Shown: positions 6,498-13,657 of the stretch, piece after piece | Layout: each line of letters opens with the position of its first letter | Numbering within the stretch: position 1 is the stretch's first letter | Source: Oscillospiraceae bacterium | Lineage (GTDB): Bacteria > Bacillota > Clostridia > Oscillospirales > Ruminococcaceae | NCBI GenBank assembly: GCA_015067375.1 | Contig: SVMQ01000005.1 | Location: forward strand, 1-22,758 | DNA: 22,758 nt | Reading direction: 5' to 3' | The notes under the pieces: generated by a model | What the model was told of the DNA's origin: nothing | Databases searched by the model: none | Seen by the model: the letters and a program-made list of their open reading frames with translations, nothing else | Position numbers and translations under genes: made by a program

Positions 6498-7173
6498 AAA
6501 GCACCTCCGTATGCAGTGACAGCGCGCCGCTCTCCAGTGAGCTTATCGCCGTTCTTACATCGTCAAATTCAGCGAGCATGACAGGCTTAAGATCATTGTC
6601 ATAGCCGCCGAAAAGCCTTAAACTGAAATCATTGATATTCACCAGACCATAGCCGCGGCTCTTTCTGCCGCCAATGCAGAGTTCGCCTGTATCCAGTGCG
6701 CGCAGAGCTTTGAGAATATATAAAAGCTCCTTTTCTTCCGCATTTTTTACAGTCAGCTTTGCGGGAAAGCTGCCCTTTACGAGAGCCTCAACTGAATTCA
6801 ACGAGCCGTTGACCGCATTCTGACCTATCGCGGATATAGCGGTATTATAGCGGATATCGGTCTTAACTGTGCTCATATCAGCGAATGCGTCATAAAAAGA
6901 CACCTTGCTTTTAATGGCAGGCTTTTCGCTGCCGAAAAGCATCTCGGTCTTTTCCTTGCCCAGCATATCCTCAACATAGCCGCGCACCACACCCTTGATA
7001 CTGCTTCCGGGGATGACATAAACACGTTCGCCGTCAACTGTTCCCGTCAGAAAGCAGGTGTCAGGCTTTGACGGGTCGGTGCGGTTGCTGCTGCCATCCG
7101 CGATCATCAACGGACCGTTTGCTGTTATCGTGAATGAGCACACCGCCTCGTTGCATATCTTTTTAAATCTCAT
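6490..7173 (-). CDS. cas7: Cas7-like (Csm3-family) RAMP subunit
   Basis: Protein of 227 aa, with ATG at 7173 and AGGGG upstream, 5 nt after the previous stop. YVIPGSSIKGVVRGYVE (52-68) is the classic RAMP P-G-S-S-x-K-G motif, and CIGGRKSRGYGLVNI (166-180) is the C-terminal glycine-rich loop. Asp38, in PSKPDTCFL before the P-G-S-S motif, is in the region where Csm3/Cmr4 subunits place the aspartate that cuts target RNA. It would form part of the crRNA-binding backbone. There is no cysteine cluster, unlike the other two Cas7-like subunits. Confidence 0.85.
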   Translation of the reverse strand: MRFKKICNEAVCSFTITANGPLMIADGSSNRTDPSKPDTCFLTGTVDGERVYVIPGSSIKGVVRGYVEDMLGKEKTEMLFGSEKPAIKSKVSFYDAFADMSTVKTDIRYNTAISAIGQNAVNGSLNSVEALVKGSFPAKLTVKNAEEKELLYILKALRALDTGELCIGGRKSRGYGLVNINDFSLRLFGGYDNDLKPVMLAEFDDVRTAISSLESGALSLHTEVLYE

Positions 7174-7178
7174 GGCAG

Positions 7179-7934
7179 TTACCCCTCAAGCGAAAATCTC
7201 TGTGACAGCTGCGCCTTTAAAGATGCCGCGTCGATACGTTCGATCTTCGTATTTTCAAGCCTCATTCTGCCAAGACCGCGTGTAGTCTTGCCGCCAAATG
7301 CAAGGTAATCACCCTCGGTAAGACCGTTGCCCTTAAGGAGCTCCACGATAAATTTAAGGTATTCTCCCTGCTGTTCATCCAGATTCTCCGCGATAAGAAT
7401 GAAGTCAAAGCGTGTACCCTTTGGTACTATCTCGAAATCGTATTTTGCATGACCACTTACTGCGCCGGTGTCACGGTCGATACCTACACCGTCACGCCTG
7501 TCGTAGGCGCACTTTTCACCGATGTATGTGCAGTCCTTGAAACGCAGCTTTCCCGCAATCGCCTTGCCGCCGAAGAGCTTACATACCGTACAGCTCTTAT
7601 CATAGAGTATCTCTGCTTTTTCGATGTCAGAAAGACGGTCGTCGTCCATTATCTCCCTGTTGTAGCGGTCAGAAACACAGTTGTCAGGAGAATTGTCGAA
7701 TATATCGCACACGCTTGCGCCGATAGACTGCATTACCGCCTCGAATCTGCTTCTCACTACTCCCTTTACGGATGAGCCGGGAATAACGGGATTTCCTGCG
7801 GAATCCTTAAGCACATGATCATCAAGATCAGAGGGATTGAGCGACTCACTGCCTGATGCGCCGATGTGTATAGGATCTACTGCCACCAGCTCTCCTGTGA
7901 TGACCGTTCTGTTTTCAAATCTGTCATAAAGCAT
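7179..7934 (-). CDS. cas7: Cas7-like (Csm3-family) RAMP subunit
   Basis: Protein of 251 aa with ATG at 7934; a weak AAAGGAT lies about 12 nt upstream. NPVIPGSSVKGVVRSRFE (48-65) is a textbook RAMP signature. CTVCKLFGG (115-123) followed by GKLRFKD (128-134), RDGVGIDRDTGAV (147-159, the thumb-like loop of Csm3) and FGGKTTRGLGRMRL (213-226) all match the Csm3/Cas7 layout. Asp39 in LDDHVLKD is a candidate catalytic residue for target RNA cleavage. It forms the helical backbone of the effector with the neighbouring RAMP proteins. Confidence 0.88.
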   Translation of the reverse strand: MLYDRFENRTVITGELVAVDPIHIGASGSESLNPSDLDDHVLKDSAGNPVIPGSSVKGVVRSRFEAVMQSIGASVCDIFDNSPDNCVSDRYNREIMDDDRLSDIEKAEILYDKSCTVCKLFGGKAIAGKLRFKDCTYIGEKCAYDRRDGVGIDRDTGAVSGHAKYDFEIVPKGTRFDFILIAENLDEQQGEYLKFIVELLKGNGLTEGDYLAFGGKTTRGLGRMRLENTKIERIDAASLKAQLSQRFSLEG

Positions 7935-7943
7935 AGTTTTAGT

Positions 7944-8369
7944 TTATCCTTTCTGCGATTCTGCCGCCCATATTCTCGACTGCCAGTACAGGTAGCCAAA
8001 GAAAAGCTCCAGATTTTCCGTGCATTTTTCCTTGTCAGTGTTATAGATATCCTCCATGCACTCCAGCACTATACTGCCGAACATCGTACCGCCGCCGCAA
8101 TCGTACATCCAGGATTCGCCGCCCTTGCATTTGGACATATTGTAGCGGATAAGCATCTCGATCTCCTCATAGCACTCCGCATCCCTGCACAGGATTGCAA
8201 TATCGCGGAACTGATTACAGCCAATCTTTCGGTTTTTTTTGTTGTTTTCGTTCTCTTGCTGTTCTTTCTTTTCGTTCGTTTTTTCACTTACGAAAAGCTC
8301 GCCTCGTTTTTCGGGCGCTATTCGCTTACCAATGCCTGTTACGATACCTATCAATTCCTGCTTAGTCAT
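7944..8369 (-). CDS. cas11: Csm2-like small subunit (Cas11)
   Basis: Protein of 141 aa with ATG at 8369, 4 nt after the csx10 stop, preceded by AGGGGTGA at a loose spacing. After a lysine-rich, low-complexity linker (29-48), residues 50-141 are all helical: NQFRDIAILC (52-61), a central helix ending ..LIRYNMSKC, and a final helix with ENLELFFGYLYWQSRIW. This order and length fit Csm2, whose Q-[IF]-R motif and terminal helix are shared by type III small subunits lining the crRNA-target duplex. Identity is low, so the call rests on fold pattern and operon position. Confidence 0.65.
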   Translation of the reverse strand: MTKQELIGIVTGIGKRIAPEKRGELFVSEKTNEKKEQQENENNKKNRKIGCNQFRDIAILCRDAECYEEIEMLIRYNMSKCKGGESWMYDCGGGTMFGSIVLECMEDIYNTDKEKCTENLELFFGYLYWQSRIWAAESQKG

Positions 8370-8373
8370 TGAT

Positions 8374-9522
8374 TCAGTTCACCCCTACAAGATGTATGTC
8401 ATGGCAGATCTCGATCCGACCGTAGCCGTCATCGCACTTTCTGCCTATTCCGTTATTCTGCATTTCTGCCAGTAGCTCTGCCGCCTCATCAAGTCTGTCA
8501 GGCTTTATCTTAAGCAGAACAGATGTTCCCTTGAGTGCCAGCAGGTCAGGCTGTGTACTTTTCCAATCGTTCCACTTTTTCGATGTATCAAAGCCGCTGT
8601 ACAGCTGCGTTTGTGCGAAGATCTTCTCGATACCAAAGGGAATATCGCCCTCGCCGAAAAGAGCTTTCTCCCAGCGTGAGTTATACAGCTCATCAGACAG
8701 CACCGAGCTGTCGTTGTCAGCGGATATGCAGGCATCCGACATCAGCAGCACCGCAGCCATATCAGATGTGCCGAATCTCTTGTTGAATGCAGTGATACGC
8801 TTTTTTATCTCGTCAGCTGTAATTTCAGCAAACGGTGACAGGGAAATTACTCTCATCTTTCCGAATCCGTTTGAGGAATATTTTCCCGCGTATATCACCG
8901 TACCCACAGAAATCATTCCGCTGTCGCAGTCATCTATCACCGCTGTAAAACGCTGACCCTTGCGTATCGCGTTCACTGAGAACAACGAACCGTCCTTTGC
9001 CGTATCTGTATGATAGCTGATAGCGGTATGCGTGGACATGGACATATCAGGCTTTTCACGGACTGCCTTCTGTGCACCCTCAAGTCTGATAAAGCCTTTA
9101 AGGCTCTCCATCCTTCTGACGCTGCCGTCGCAGTCGTCGCAGGCTATCGCGCCGTTCTGATATATCGTGTCCTTTATGCGGTGAGCTGTTCCGTGCTTTT
9201 TGCACACTCTCGCGGTAAAGGGGGCAGGGAATGCTCCGTTTTTGTATGCGTCGGAGAATGTCATATCCGAAAAGCTCTCGCATATCTTCCGATAAGCACA
9301 GCCGCTGCATTTGCCGTCAGCGTCCTTGACTTCGACGAAATTCAGGCGTCCGCTTTTCGACGGTACATCCGCAAGCGGACACTCAAGCAGTATCTCATTT
9401 GCAAATGCCGCACGCAGCACCGAGCCGCGAACGAACTGTTCCGACTCCAGAAAGTTATCAACTGTCCGCACGCCACCGCACATAACATCGCTAAGCAGCT
9501 CGAACTCAACTATCTGCTTCAT
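8374..9522 (-). CDS. csx10: Csx10-like RAMP protein (Cas5 group), type III-D hallmark
   Basis: Protein of 382 aa. ATG at 9522 has GGAGGTGA upstream and overlaps the previous gene by 17 bases. The N-terminus (EFELLSDVMCGGVRTVDNFLES, RGSVLRAAFANEIL at 32-45) follows the Csx10 pattern in which a glycine-rich stretch is followed by G-S-x-L-R-x-A. A cysteine-rich insertion (C72, C75, C81, C107, C128, C131) probably binds zinc. The C-terminal glycine-rich loop NNGIGRKCDDGYGRIEI (356-372) closes the second RAMP fold. In type III-D complexes Csx10 takes the Cas5 role, holding the crRNA 5' handle next to Cas10. Its presence is the main reason for a III-D-like subtype call. Confidence 0.78.
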   Translation of the reverse strand: MKQIVEFELLSDVMCGGVRTVDNFLESEQFVRGSVLRAAFANEILLECPLADVPSKSGRLNFVEVKDADGKCSGCAYRKICESFSDMTFSDAYKNGAFPAPFTARVCKKHGTAHRIKDTIYQNGAIACDDCDGSVRRMESLKGFIRLEGAQKAVREKPDMSMSTHTAISYHTDTAKDGSLFSVNAIRKGQRFTAVIDDCDSGMISVGTVIYAGKYSSNGFGKMRVISLSPFAEITADEIKKRITAFNKRFGTSDMAAVLLMSDACISADNDSSVLSDELYNSRWEKALFGEGDIPFGIEKIFAQTQLYSGFDTSKKWNDWKSTQPDLLALKGTSVLLKIKPDRLDEAAELLAEMQNNGIGRKCDDGYGRIEICHDIHLVGVN

Positions 9523-10087
9523 TTATCGTCACCTCCACAAAGCCAAGTCCTCTGCTCTTGCCAAGACCTATGCACTTTATCATTTCTGCGGCAGTAATAA
9601 GATAAGCCTCTGCCTTCTGCGCGCAGTCATCAGGATAATGCGCGGTCATCTGTCCGCTGAATACGATATCGTTTCCGTCCTTGTCAAGACGGTCTGCGGT
9701 CTGCGTGAATACCAGCGCACCATCGTGAGCCTTTTGCAGATAACGGTTTATCGAAACATTGGTGCGGATAAGATACGAAGATTCCTGTTGTGTAGTCAGG
9801 TTATCAAAAACAAGCCTTGAACGCTGAAATCCTGCCTTTCCGAACATCCTGCAGCTAAGACAACTGCAGGGTCTGTCAGCGTTTTCCTTGCCTGTGCAGC
9901 CGCTGTCATCGCCGTAAAGCGCCGCTATCTTGCCGAAATTCTCGCGGACTATTCCCTTGAACAGCGTAGCGGGGATATACGGAGCACCGTCAGATTTGAT
10001 CGTAACGCGTGTTCCCGATGGGTCAACGCCTCCGTTTATATGCAGTGCGGAAAGCAGCTTCACCGAAACATCATATACCTTTTTCAT
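9506..10087 (-). CDS. cas7: Cas7-like (Csm3-family) RAMP subunit
   Basis: Protein of 193 aa. Its ATG shares one base with the cas10 stop (TGATG), a typical coupled junction. GAPYIPATLFKGIVREN (34-50) is the RAMP signature, with ATLFKG in place of GSSLKG. A cysteine cluster (C64, C74, C76, C79) precedes MFGKAGFQRSRLVFDN (81-96), as in Csm3 proteins. IGLGKSRGLGFVEV (173-186) is the C-terminal glycine-rich loop. Asp22, in NGGVDPSG, lies where the Csm3 catalytic aspartate usually is. It is shorter than the other Cas7-like subunits. Confidence 0.85.
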   Translation of the reverse strand: MKKVYDVSVKLLSALHINGGVDPSGTRVTIKSDGAPYIPATLFKGIVRENFGKIAALYGDDSGCTGKENADRPCSCLSCRMFGKAGFQRSRLVFDNLTTQQESSYLIRTNVSINRYLQKAHDGALVFTQTADRLDKDGNDIVFSGQMTAHYPDDCAQKAEAYLITAAEMIKCIGLGKSRGLGFVEVTINEADS

Positions 10088-11691
10088 CAGCCTCTCTCCC
10101 TTTCAAGTCCTATAAGCTCAAGCAGCTCGTTCCATAGCGTGTATGTCCTGCCGTCCTTTTCGTAGCAACCGCCAACGATACTGTAACCCTTTATCTCGGG
10201 GAGCTGTATGCGTTTGTCTGCTTTATCTTCCTTTGCATTCATGTATGCAAAGAACAGATTTGCCTCCTCGATGCTTTCAGCTGTTTCGTAGGCTTCGGCA
10301 ATGTTATTTATCCTTGTGGTTGCGGTGTTGTTATTTCTGACAGCGCGAACATAATCAAGAATGCTTTCTGCCTCCTCCGCGGAAAACGGCAACATTCCGC
10401 TCTCAGAGCCACCCGAATTATAACCATTTAATATCGTATAAGAAAGGCTTCCGCCGCAATCCTCGCGCTTTACCTTTTCCTTTGCGTCGGACAGCTTGTC
10501 CTCTGCCGCTTCAAGCATTACCTTTATGGGAGTTCCTGATTTTGCGATACAGGTGCCAACCGATAAGGTTGAACGACAGCTCGGGAATTTCTCCGCGAAT
10601 CTGCGGTTGTATTCCTTTATAAGTTCAAGCGAGAATTCAACAGCCTTTTTAGCGGGCACTATCATAAAGATGTCATCGCCGCCCATTGCAACTATCTCGA
10701 ACTTTCTGATACCGCACTTCTGCATGGAGCTGTATACGACCTCGGGCATCGTGGCTTTTACAAATGCGCTGAAATCTATCATATCCGTCAGCTTTGTAAA
10801 GCCCTGAATGATACCGCCCATGTTGTTGCCGTCCGCATAGATGACAGCTACCTTATCCGCACTTATATCACTGACAGTCTGCATTTGCGCGATACTATCC
10901 GCTTTATCAGCACCGCCATGAGCGCGGAGATACTCCCTGTATTCATCCGCGTATCTCTCTTTCTGCTCTCTACCTACCATGTATTTGTGCAGACAACCGC
11001 CGCACATGAACAGTTCAGCTGTTTTCGCGTTATGACCGCGGTAGCGCGCTATTCTCTTTCTGCATTTTTGGCAGTATTGCTTTTCGTTGTTCTCCTCCGC
11101 CTTGATGGTAACTCCCGCGATCTCCTGTCCTATCATAGTTGAAACAGGCTCGGGGTCGTAGCTCATCTTCAGCTTTTTGCGCCTGTCAAGCTCGTTTTCC
11201 TTTTCGGCAATCTTCGCGCGGTAATCCTTGCCGAGAAGCTCCGACAGTGCAAGAGGCTTGCTCACATAATAAGCGGACTCCGCCGTGACAAGATATCTCT
11301 GTGCCTCCTGCTCCAGCTGTGTTCCGATATCGCCATCACAATCAGCAGGCGCTATCGCGAACAGATTTCCGCCGCCGTTGTACAGGATACAATCAAATCC
11401 TGTCAGTTTTATCAGCAGTTCGGGCACGATGTTTTCCTGTACCTCGGTGATGATGGTACTTGCTCCGCGGATATCGGACAGATCGTTGTTTTCAAGATAA
11501 TAGCCCTTTATCCTGTATGTACCGCCCTTTATAAGACGCACATCTATATCGCGTCCGAGTGAGGGCAGTTTACCGTTCATATAGGCAAGGGCATCATCCG
11601 CAAAATGCTCTGACTCTGCGCTCTCACAGCCTGTCCTTTTGTACAATTCCGCGAGGATATCGTACAGCCGCTGTTCTTCCTTTGAATACAT
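10087..11691 (-). CDS. cas10: Cas10, cyclic oligoadenylate synthetase without an HD domain
   Basis: Protein of 534 aa, short for Cas10. ATG at 11691 with AAGGAG upstream. The first palm-like domain includes YNGGGNLFAIAP (104-115). A treble-clef-type zinc site, C207-x2-C210 and C230-x2-C233, follows. The second palm has the nucleotide-binding strand IYADGNNMGG (284-293) and the catalytic GGDD at 337-340 (AMGGDDIFMIV). A helical C-terminal domain ends the protein. No His-Asp dipeptide or room for an HD nuclease exists at the N-terminus, so direct ssDNA cleavage is not expected. The intact GGDD means the complex should respond to target RNA by converting ATP to cyclic oligoadenylate, which fits the CARF proteins at 604-3746. 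It is the first gene of the minus-strand operon. Confidence 0.92.
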   Translation of the reverse strand: MYSKEEQRLYDILAELYKRTGCESAESEHFADDALAYMNGKLPSLGRDIDVRLIKGGTYRIKGYYLENNDLSDIRGASTIITEVQENIVPELLIKLTGFDCILYNGGGNLFAIAPADCDGDIGTQLEQEAQRYLVTAESAYYVSKPLALSELLGKDYRAKIAEKENELDRRKKLKMSYDPEPVSTMIGQEIAGVTIKAEENNEKQYCQKCRKRIARYRGHNAKTAELFMCGGCLHKYMVGREQKERYADEYREYLRAHGGADKADSIAQMQTVSDISADKVAVIYADGNNMGGIIQGFTKLTDMIDFSAFVKATMPEVVYSSMQKCGIRKFEIVAMGGDDIFMIVPAKKAVEFSLELIKEYNRRFAEKFPSCRSTLSVGTCIAKSGTPIKVMLEAAEDKLSDAKEKVKREDCGGSLSYTILNGYNSGGSESGMLPFSAEEAESILDYVRAVRNNNTATTRINNIAEAYETAESIEEANLFFAYMNAKEDKADKRIQLPEIKGYSIVGGCYEKDGRTYTLWNELLELIGLERERG

Positions 11692-11737
11692 ATCCTTCTC
11701 CTTTCGTCTGAACAGAAAGTAATATGATCACTTTAAT

Positions 11738-11766
11738 ATGATAGCACTTTTTGTCGAAAAAAGCAA
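11738..11766 (-). promoter_or_regulatory. Promoter of the cas10 operon
   Basis: On the minus strand TTGCTT (11766-11761) and TATCAT (11743-11738) are 17 bp apart. TGC directly before TATCAT makes an extended -10. The -35 is weak, so activity may depend on the extended -10 or on a regulator. The leader before the cas10 ATG is about 40 nt. Confidence 0.6.
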
Positions 11767-11790
11767 CAAAACGCAGCGCGCGTTAATGAA

Positions 11791-11810
11791 TTTTGTGTAC
11801 ATTCACAAAA
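11791..11810. promoter_or_regulatory. Operator-like dyad between the divergent cas10 and array promoters
   Basis: A perfect 7-bp inverted repeat, TTTTGTG (11791-11797) and CACAAAA (11804-11810), is separated by TACATT. It lies between the cas10 promoter (11766-11738) and the array promoter (11861-11889). It could be a protein-binding site or part of the CRISPR leader; nothing in the window shows which protein would bind. Confidence 0.4.
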
Positions 11811-11860
11811 ACAGCTGTGTGCTTTCTACATTTTGGTGATGTCAGCGAGACTTCCGCTTC

Positions 11861-11889
11861 TTGACAATTGTGCCTTTCGGTGATATAAT
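11861..11889 (+). promoter_or_regulatory. Leader promoter of CRISPR array 1
   Basis: Perfect TTGACA (11861-11866), 17-bp spacer, perfect TATAAT (11884-11889). The predicted start is near 11896, only about 20 nt before the end of the first repeat, so the promoter occupies what would be the 5' half of that repeat. Confidence 0.9.
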
Positions 11890-11896
11890 ACTAATG

Positions 11897-12117
11897 CATG
11901 GGGCGGGGATTGAAACTTAATTTTCAAAGACTCTTCAGGGGCTTTAATTGAGTGTTATCTCGCACGCGTGCGGGGATTGAAACTTATTGCTTGGATTTAC
12001 CAGGTCACCCATCCCTTTAGTGTTATCTCGCACGCGTGCGGGGATTGAAACTCATAAGTCTCATTGGTGGGAATGCATACATAACGTAACATTTCACACG
12101 CACGAAAAGCAAAAGCA
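11897..12117 (+). CRISPR. CRISPR array 1, three spacers
   Basis: Two full 32-bp repeats are identical (11952-11983 and 12020-12051); they begin GTGTTATCTCGC and end GGGGATTGAAAC, with the internal palindrome GCACGCGTGC. The first repeat is truncated: only its last ~14 bases (GCGGGGATTGAAAC, ending 11916) are conserved. Spacers are 11917-11951 (35 nt), 11984-12019 (36 nt) and 12052-12085 (34 nt). A degenerate last repeat can be aligned at 12086-12117, where about 12 of its first 19 bases match and the 3' half is lost. The 3'-terminal ATTGAAAC matches the 8-nt handle typical of type III crRNAs. No cas1 or cas2 is present in the window. Confidence 0.93.
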
Positions 12118-12133
12118 CCTCGACCTGATAACA

Positions 12134-12176
12134 AATATCCGCCCGCGGCAATTAAGCTTTGGGCGGATATTATTTA
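12134..12176 (+). terminator. Terminator of CRISPR array 1
   Basis: An 11-bp perfect stem, AATATCCGCCC (12134-12144) with GGGCGGATATT (12161-12171), is followed by ATTTA. The loop is 16 nt and the T tract is weak. It sits just after the degenerate last repeat. The following stretch to 12339 shows no gene or other structure I can support. Confidence 0.6.
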
Positions 12177-12339
12177 TGGGCACAGTGCTCCACGAGTGCG
12201 TATCTACGCTCCATTCTCCTAAAAGCGGTATTGTTCGTATACACTCAATACTCAGGAGTCCAACGGAATCTAAAGGAGTATAGATTAGCCAGATGCATCT
12301 CGTTTTGCCAGCAGATTATTATAATTTGATCTTACATCA

Positions 12340-12357
12340 ACATTATTCGCATAATGT
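12340..12357. promoter_or_regulatory. Operator-like dyad upstream of the broken XRE gene
   Basis: ACATTAT (12340-12346) and ATAATGT (12351-12357) form a perfect 7-bp inverted repeat around TCGC. It lies 56 bp before the XRE start codon and upstream of a TATAAT at 12382-12387. This is a plausible autoregulatory site for the XRE protein in its intact form. Confidence 0.4.
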
Positions 12358-12412
12358 GACCCGAAATCAAGATATATAGTCTATAATTTTATCACAAGGA
12401 AAGTCGGTGATA

Positions 12413-12775
12413 ATGATGTATGAGGATTTTGGAGAAAAGCTGTTGAAGATACGCAAAGCAAAAGGGTTTACGCAAACCGAGCTAGGCGAAAGAATAGGCT
12501 GAGGGTATTCATCAATCAGCAAGTACGAAAACGGAAGTCAGAAACCTGAACTTGACACGGTTATTGAGTTAGCTGATATATTGAATGTTTCAATTGATTA
12601 TCTCGTAGGAAAGAAAGAGCCATCCACCATTTCAGTAGACGGCTTGCACGATGAGCAAATAGTACTGCTGGAAACCCTCACCGAACAGTTTCGGAAAAAC
12701 AACTGTACCACAAAGAAAATGACCGAAGAGCAATGTGCACTCATAGGTCGAATCGTAGAAGAGTTTATTAAATAA
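12413..12775 (+). pseudogene. XRE-family HTH regulator interrupted by an in-frame TGA
   Basis: From the ATG at 12413 the frame encodes an XRE helix-turn-helix: ..FGEKLLKIRKAKGFTQTELGERIG, then TGA at 12500-12502, then GYSSISKYENGSQKPELD and LADILNVSIDYLVGKK, ending at 12775. Apart from the stop the domain is intact and in one frame, with the two DNA-binding helices split exactly at the turn. A ribosome binding site (AAGGA, 12396-12400) remains at a loose spacing. Either a recent nonsense mutation inactivated it, or an internal start at 12581 yields only a C-terminal piece without the HTH. The C-terminal tail (to EEFIK) is not recognisable. It converges tail to tail with the small gene at 12776. 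Confidence 0.8.
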
Positions 12776-12952
12776 CTACATCGTTCGTTTAATATATCTT
12801 CTCACACTTTCACGTGTCACCCTCCACTGCCTACCAACCTTAAAAGCCTCTACATCACTGCTCTGCACCAACCGCAGGGCGGTGTTTTTGCCTATATGGA
12901 GAAGTTTTTGCAGATCCTTTATAGTCAGGATATCTTTAGTATTATTCAGCAT
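12776..12952 (-). CDS. Small excisionase-like / MerR-type HTH DNA-binding protein
   Basis: Protein of 58 aa, complete from ATG at 12952 to TAG at 12778-12776, with AGGAGG upstream at good spacing. It begins MLNNTKDILTIKDLQKLL, continues HIGKNTALRLVQSSDVEAF and ends with KVGRQWRVTRESVRRYIKR. The pattern D-[IL]-L-T-I-[KE]-[DE]-[LV] ... [ST]-x-x-x-x-R ... [FI]-K-V-G-R-x-W-R-[IV] is that of the excisionase/AlpA-like helix-turn-helix family (DNA-binding domain, excisionase family). Such proteins assist site-specific recombinases or regulate mobile-element genes. Its stop is adjacent to that of the broken XRE gene, on the opposite strand. Confidence 0.85.
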   Translation of the reverse strand: MLNNTKDILTIKDLQKLLHIGKNTALRLVQSSDVEAFKVGRQWRVTRESVRRYIKRTM

Positions 12953-13046
12953 AATAAGCCTCCTTTATGGTTTAACAAAGTTTATTTAATCCCATGTTCG
13001 CCCATATTGTCCCTCTGCTCGGAGATATATTATTCCTGCGGAGGTG

Positions 13047-13235
13047 ATGAACTATGGGACAAGCGCGAAGCTCATAGCGTCGATCGTTGAAACAGGACTG
13101 ATGGCGATACTCGGCATTGCTTGCATTATTTCAGAGTGCAACAAACAGACTCGTACACAGGCACTGCAGAACACCATCGACAACGCACAGCAGGAGATGA
13201 AGCGAGTCAACAGCACACCATTCCTGCTGAAGTAA
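13047..13235 (+). CDS. Small putative membrane protein
   Basis: Protein of 62 aa. One hydrophobic segment, roughly residues 9-29 (LIASIVETGLMAILGIACII), is followed by a polar, probably helical tail (NKQTRTQALQNTIDNAQQEM). GGAGGTG precedes the start closely; a GTG at 13044 is an alternative start. It is followed by a terminator. I do not recognise a family. The small size makes the call moderate, but the ribosome binding site and amphipathic pattern favour a real gene. Confidence 0.5.
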   Translation: MNYGTSAKLIASIVETGLMAILGIACIISECNKQTRTQALQNTIDNAQQEMKRVNSTPFLLK

Positions 13236-13268
13236 AGTTTATCTAGGTTTATCTAAGACCGCACATAT

Positions 13269-13312
13269 AGCCCCGTTGTTGTGTAACTCAAAACACAGCA
13301 GCGGGGCTTTTT
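13269..13312 (+). terminator. Intrinsic terminator
   Basis: A 15-bp stem with two G-U pairs, left arm 13269-13283 (AGCCCCGTTGTTGTG) and right arm 13294-13308 (CACAGCAGCGGGGCT), ends in TTTTT. It closes the small membrane protein gene. Confidence 0.85.
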
Positions 13313-13357
13313 GTGTTTCTTACAAACCGCATAACCAAGCCGTTTAAGGAGGTAAAA

Positions 13358-13645
13358 ATGTTTAAAAACCCACGCTACACCACAAAAGGAATCAACGATA
13401 ACCTGCCTATTATGACACAGATCTTTCTTTGGGGGCTCATTGAAACGATGGATGTCCCAGAGCAGGACTACTTGCAGGTGTTCACGCTCTCTGTTGAGGA
13501 TGGACAGCAGAAGATACTTCACGAGCAGGAGTTCCCCGAATACTCTGCGGAGCATCTGTTTCCCAGCACTGATCCCATTACAGGCAAGATCTTCGTCATC
13601 GATGACGAGACCCATTCCACTATGCTTTTTGCTGAAGAATACTAA
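13358..13645 (+). CDS. DUF960 family protein
   Basis: Protein of 95 aa. ATG at 13358 has AAGGAGG at 13347-13352. The sequence NPRYTTKGINDNLPIMTQIFLWGLIE (4-29), DYLQVFTLS and HEQEFPEY follows the DUF960 pattern: Y-x-T-x-G-I at the start, a conserved L-W, then Y-L-Q-V-F and Q-E-x-P. These proteins are common on plasmids, conjugative elements and phages of Bacillota, and their function is unknown. It is the first gene of a run of four same-strand genes spaced by 0 to 12 nt. Confidence 0.85.
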   Translation: MFKNPRYTTKGINDNLPIMTQIFLWGLIETMDVPEQDYLQVFTLSVEDGQQKILHEQEFPEYSAEHLFPSTDPITGKIFVIDDETHSTMLFAEEY

Positions 13646-13657
13646 GGAGGTACTATT

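Noticed and set aside
7866..8372. Plus-strand open frame of 168 codons opposite the cas operon
   Set aside because: It is antisense to the Csm2-like and Cas7-like genes; the hydrophobic stretch is the complement of a lysine/asparagine-rich linker.
11987..12283. 98-codon open frame across the CRISPR array
   Set aside because: It reads through two repeats and the terminator and has no ribosome binding site.
12500..12502. TGA recoded as an amino acid in the XRE gene
   Set aside because: Other genes in the window use TGA as a normal stop (586, 1224, 21383), and tryptophan or selenocysteine is not expected at the HTH turn.
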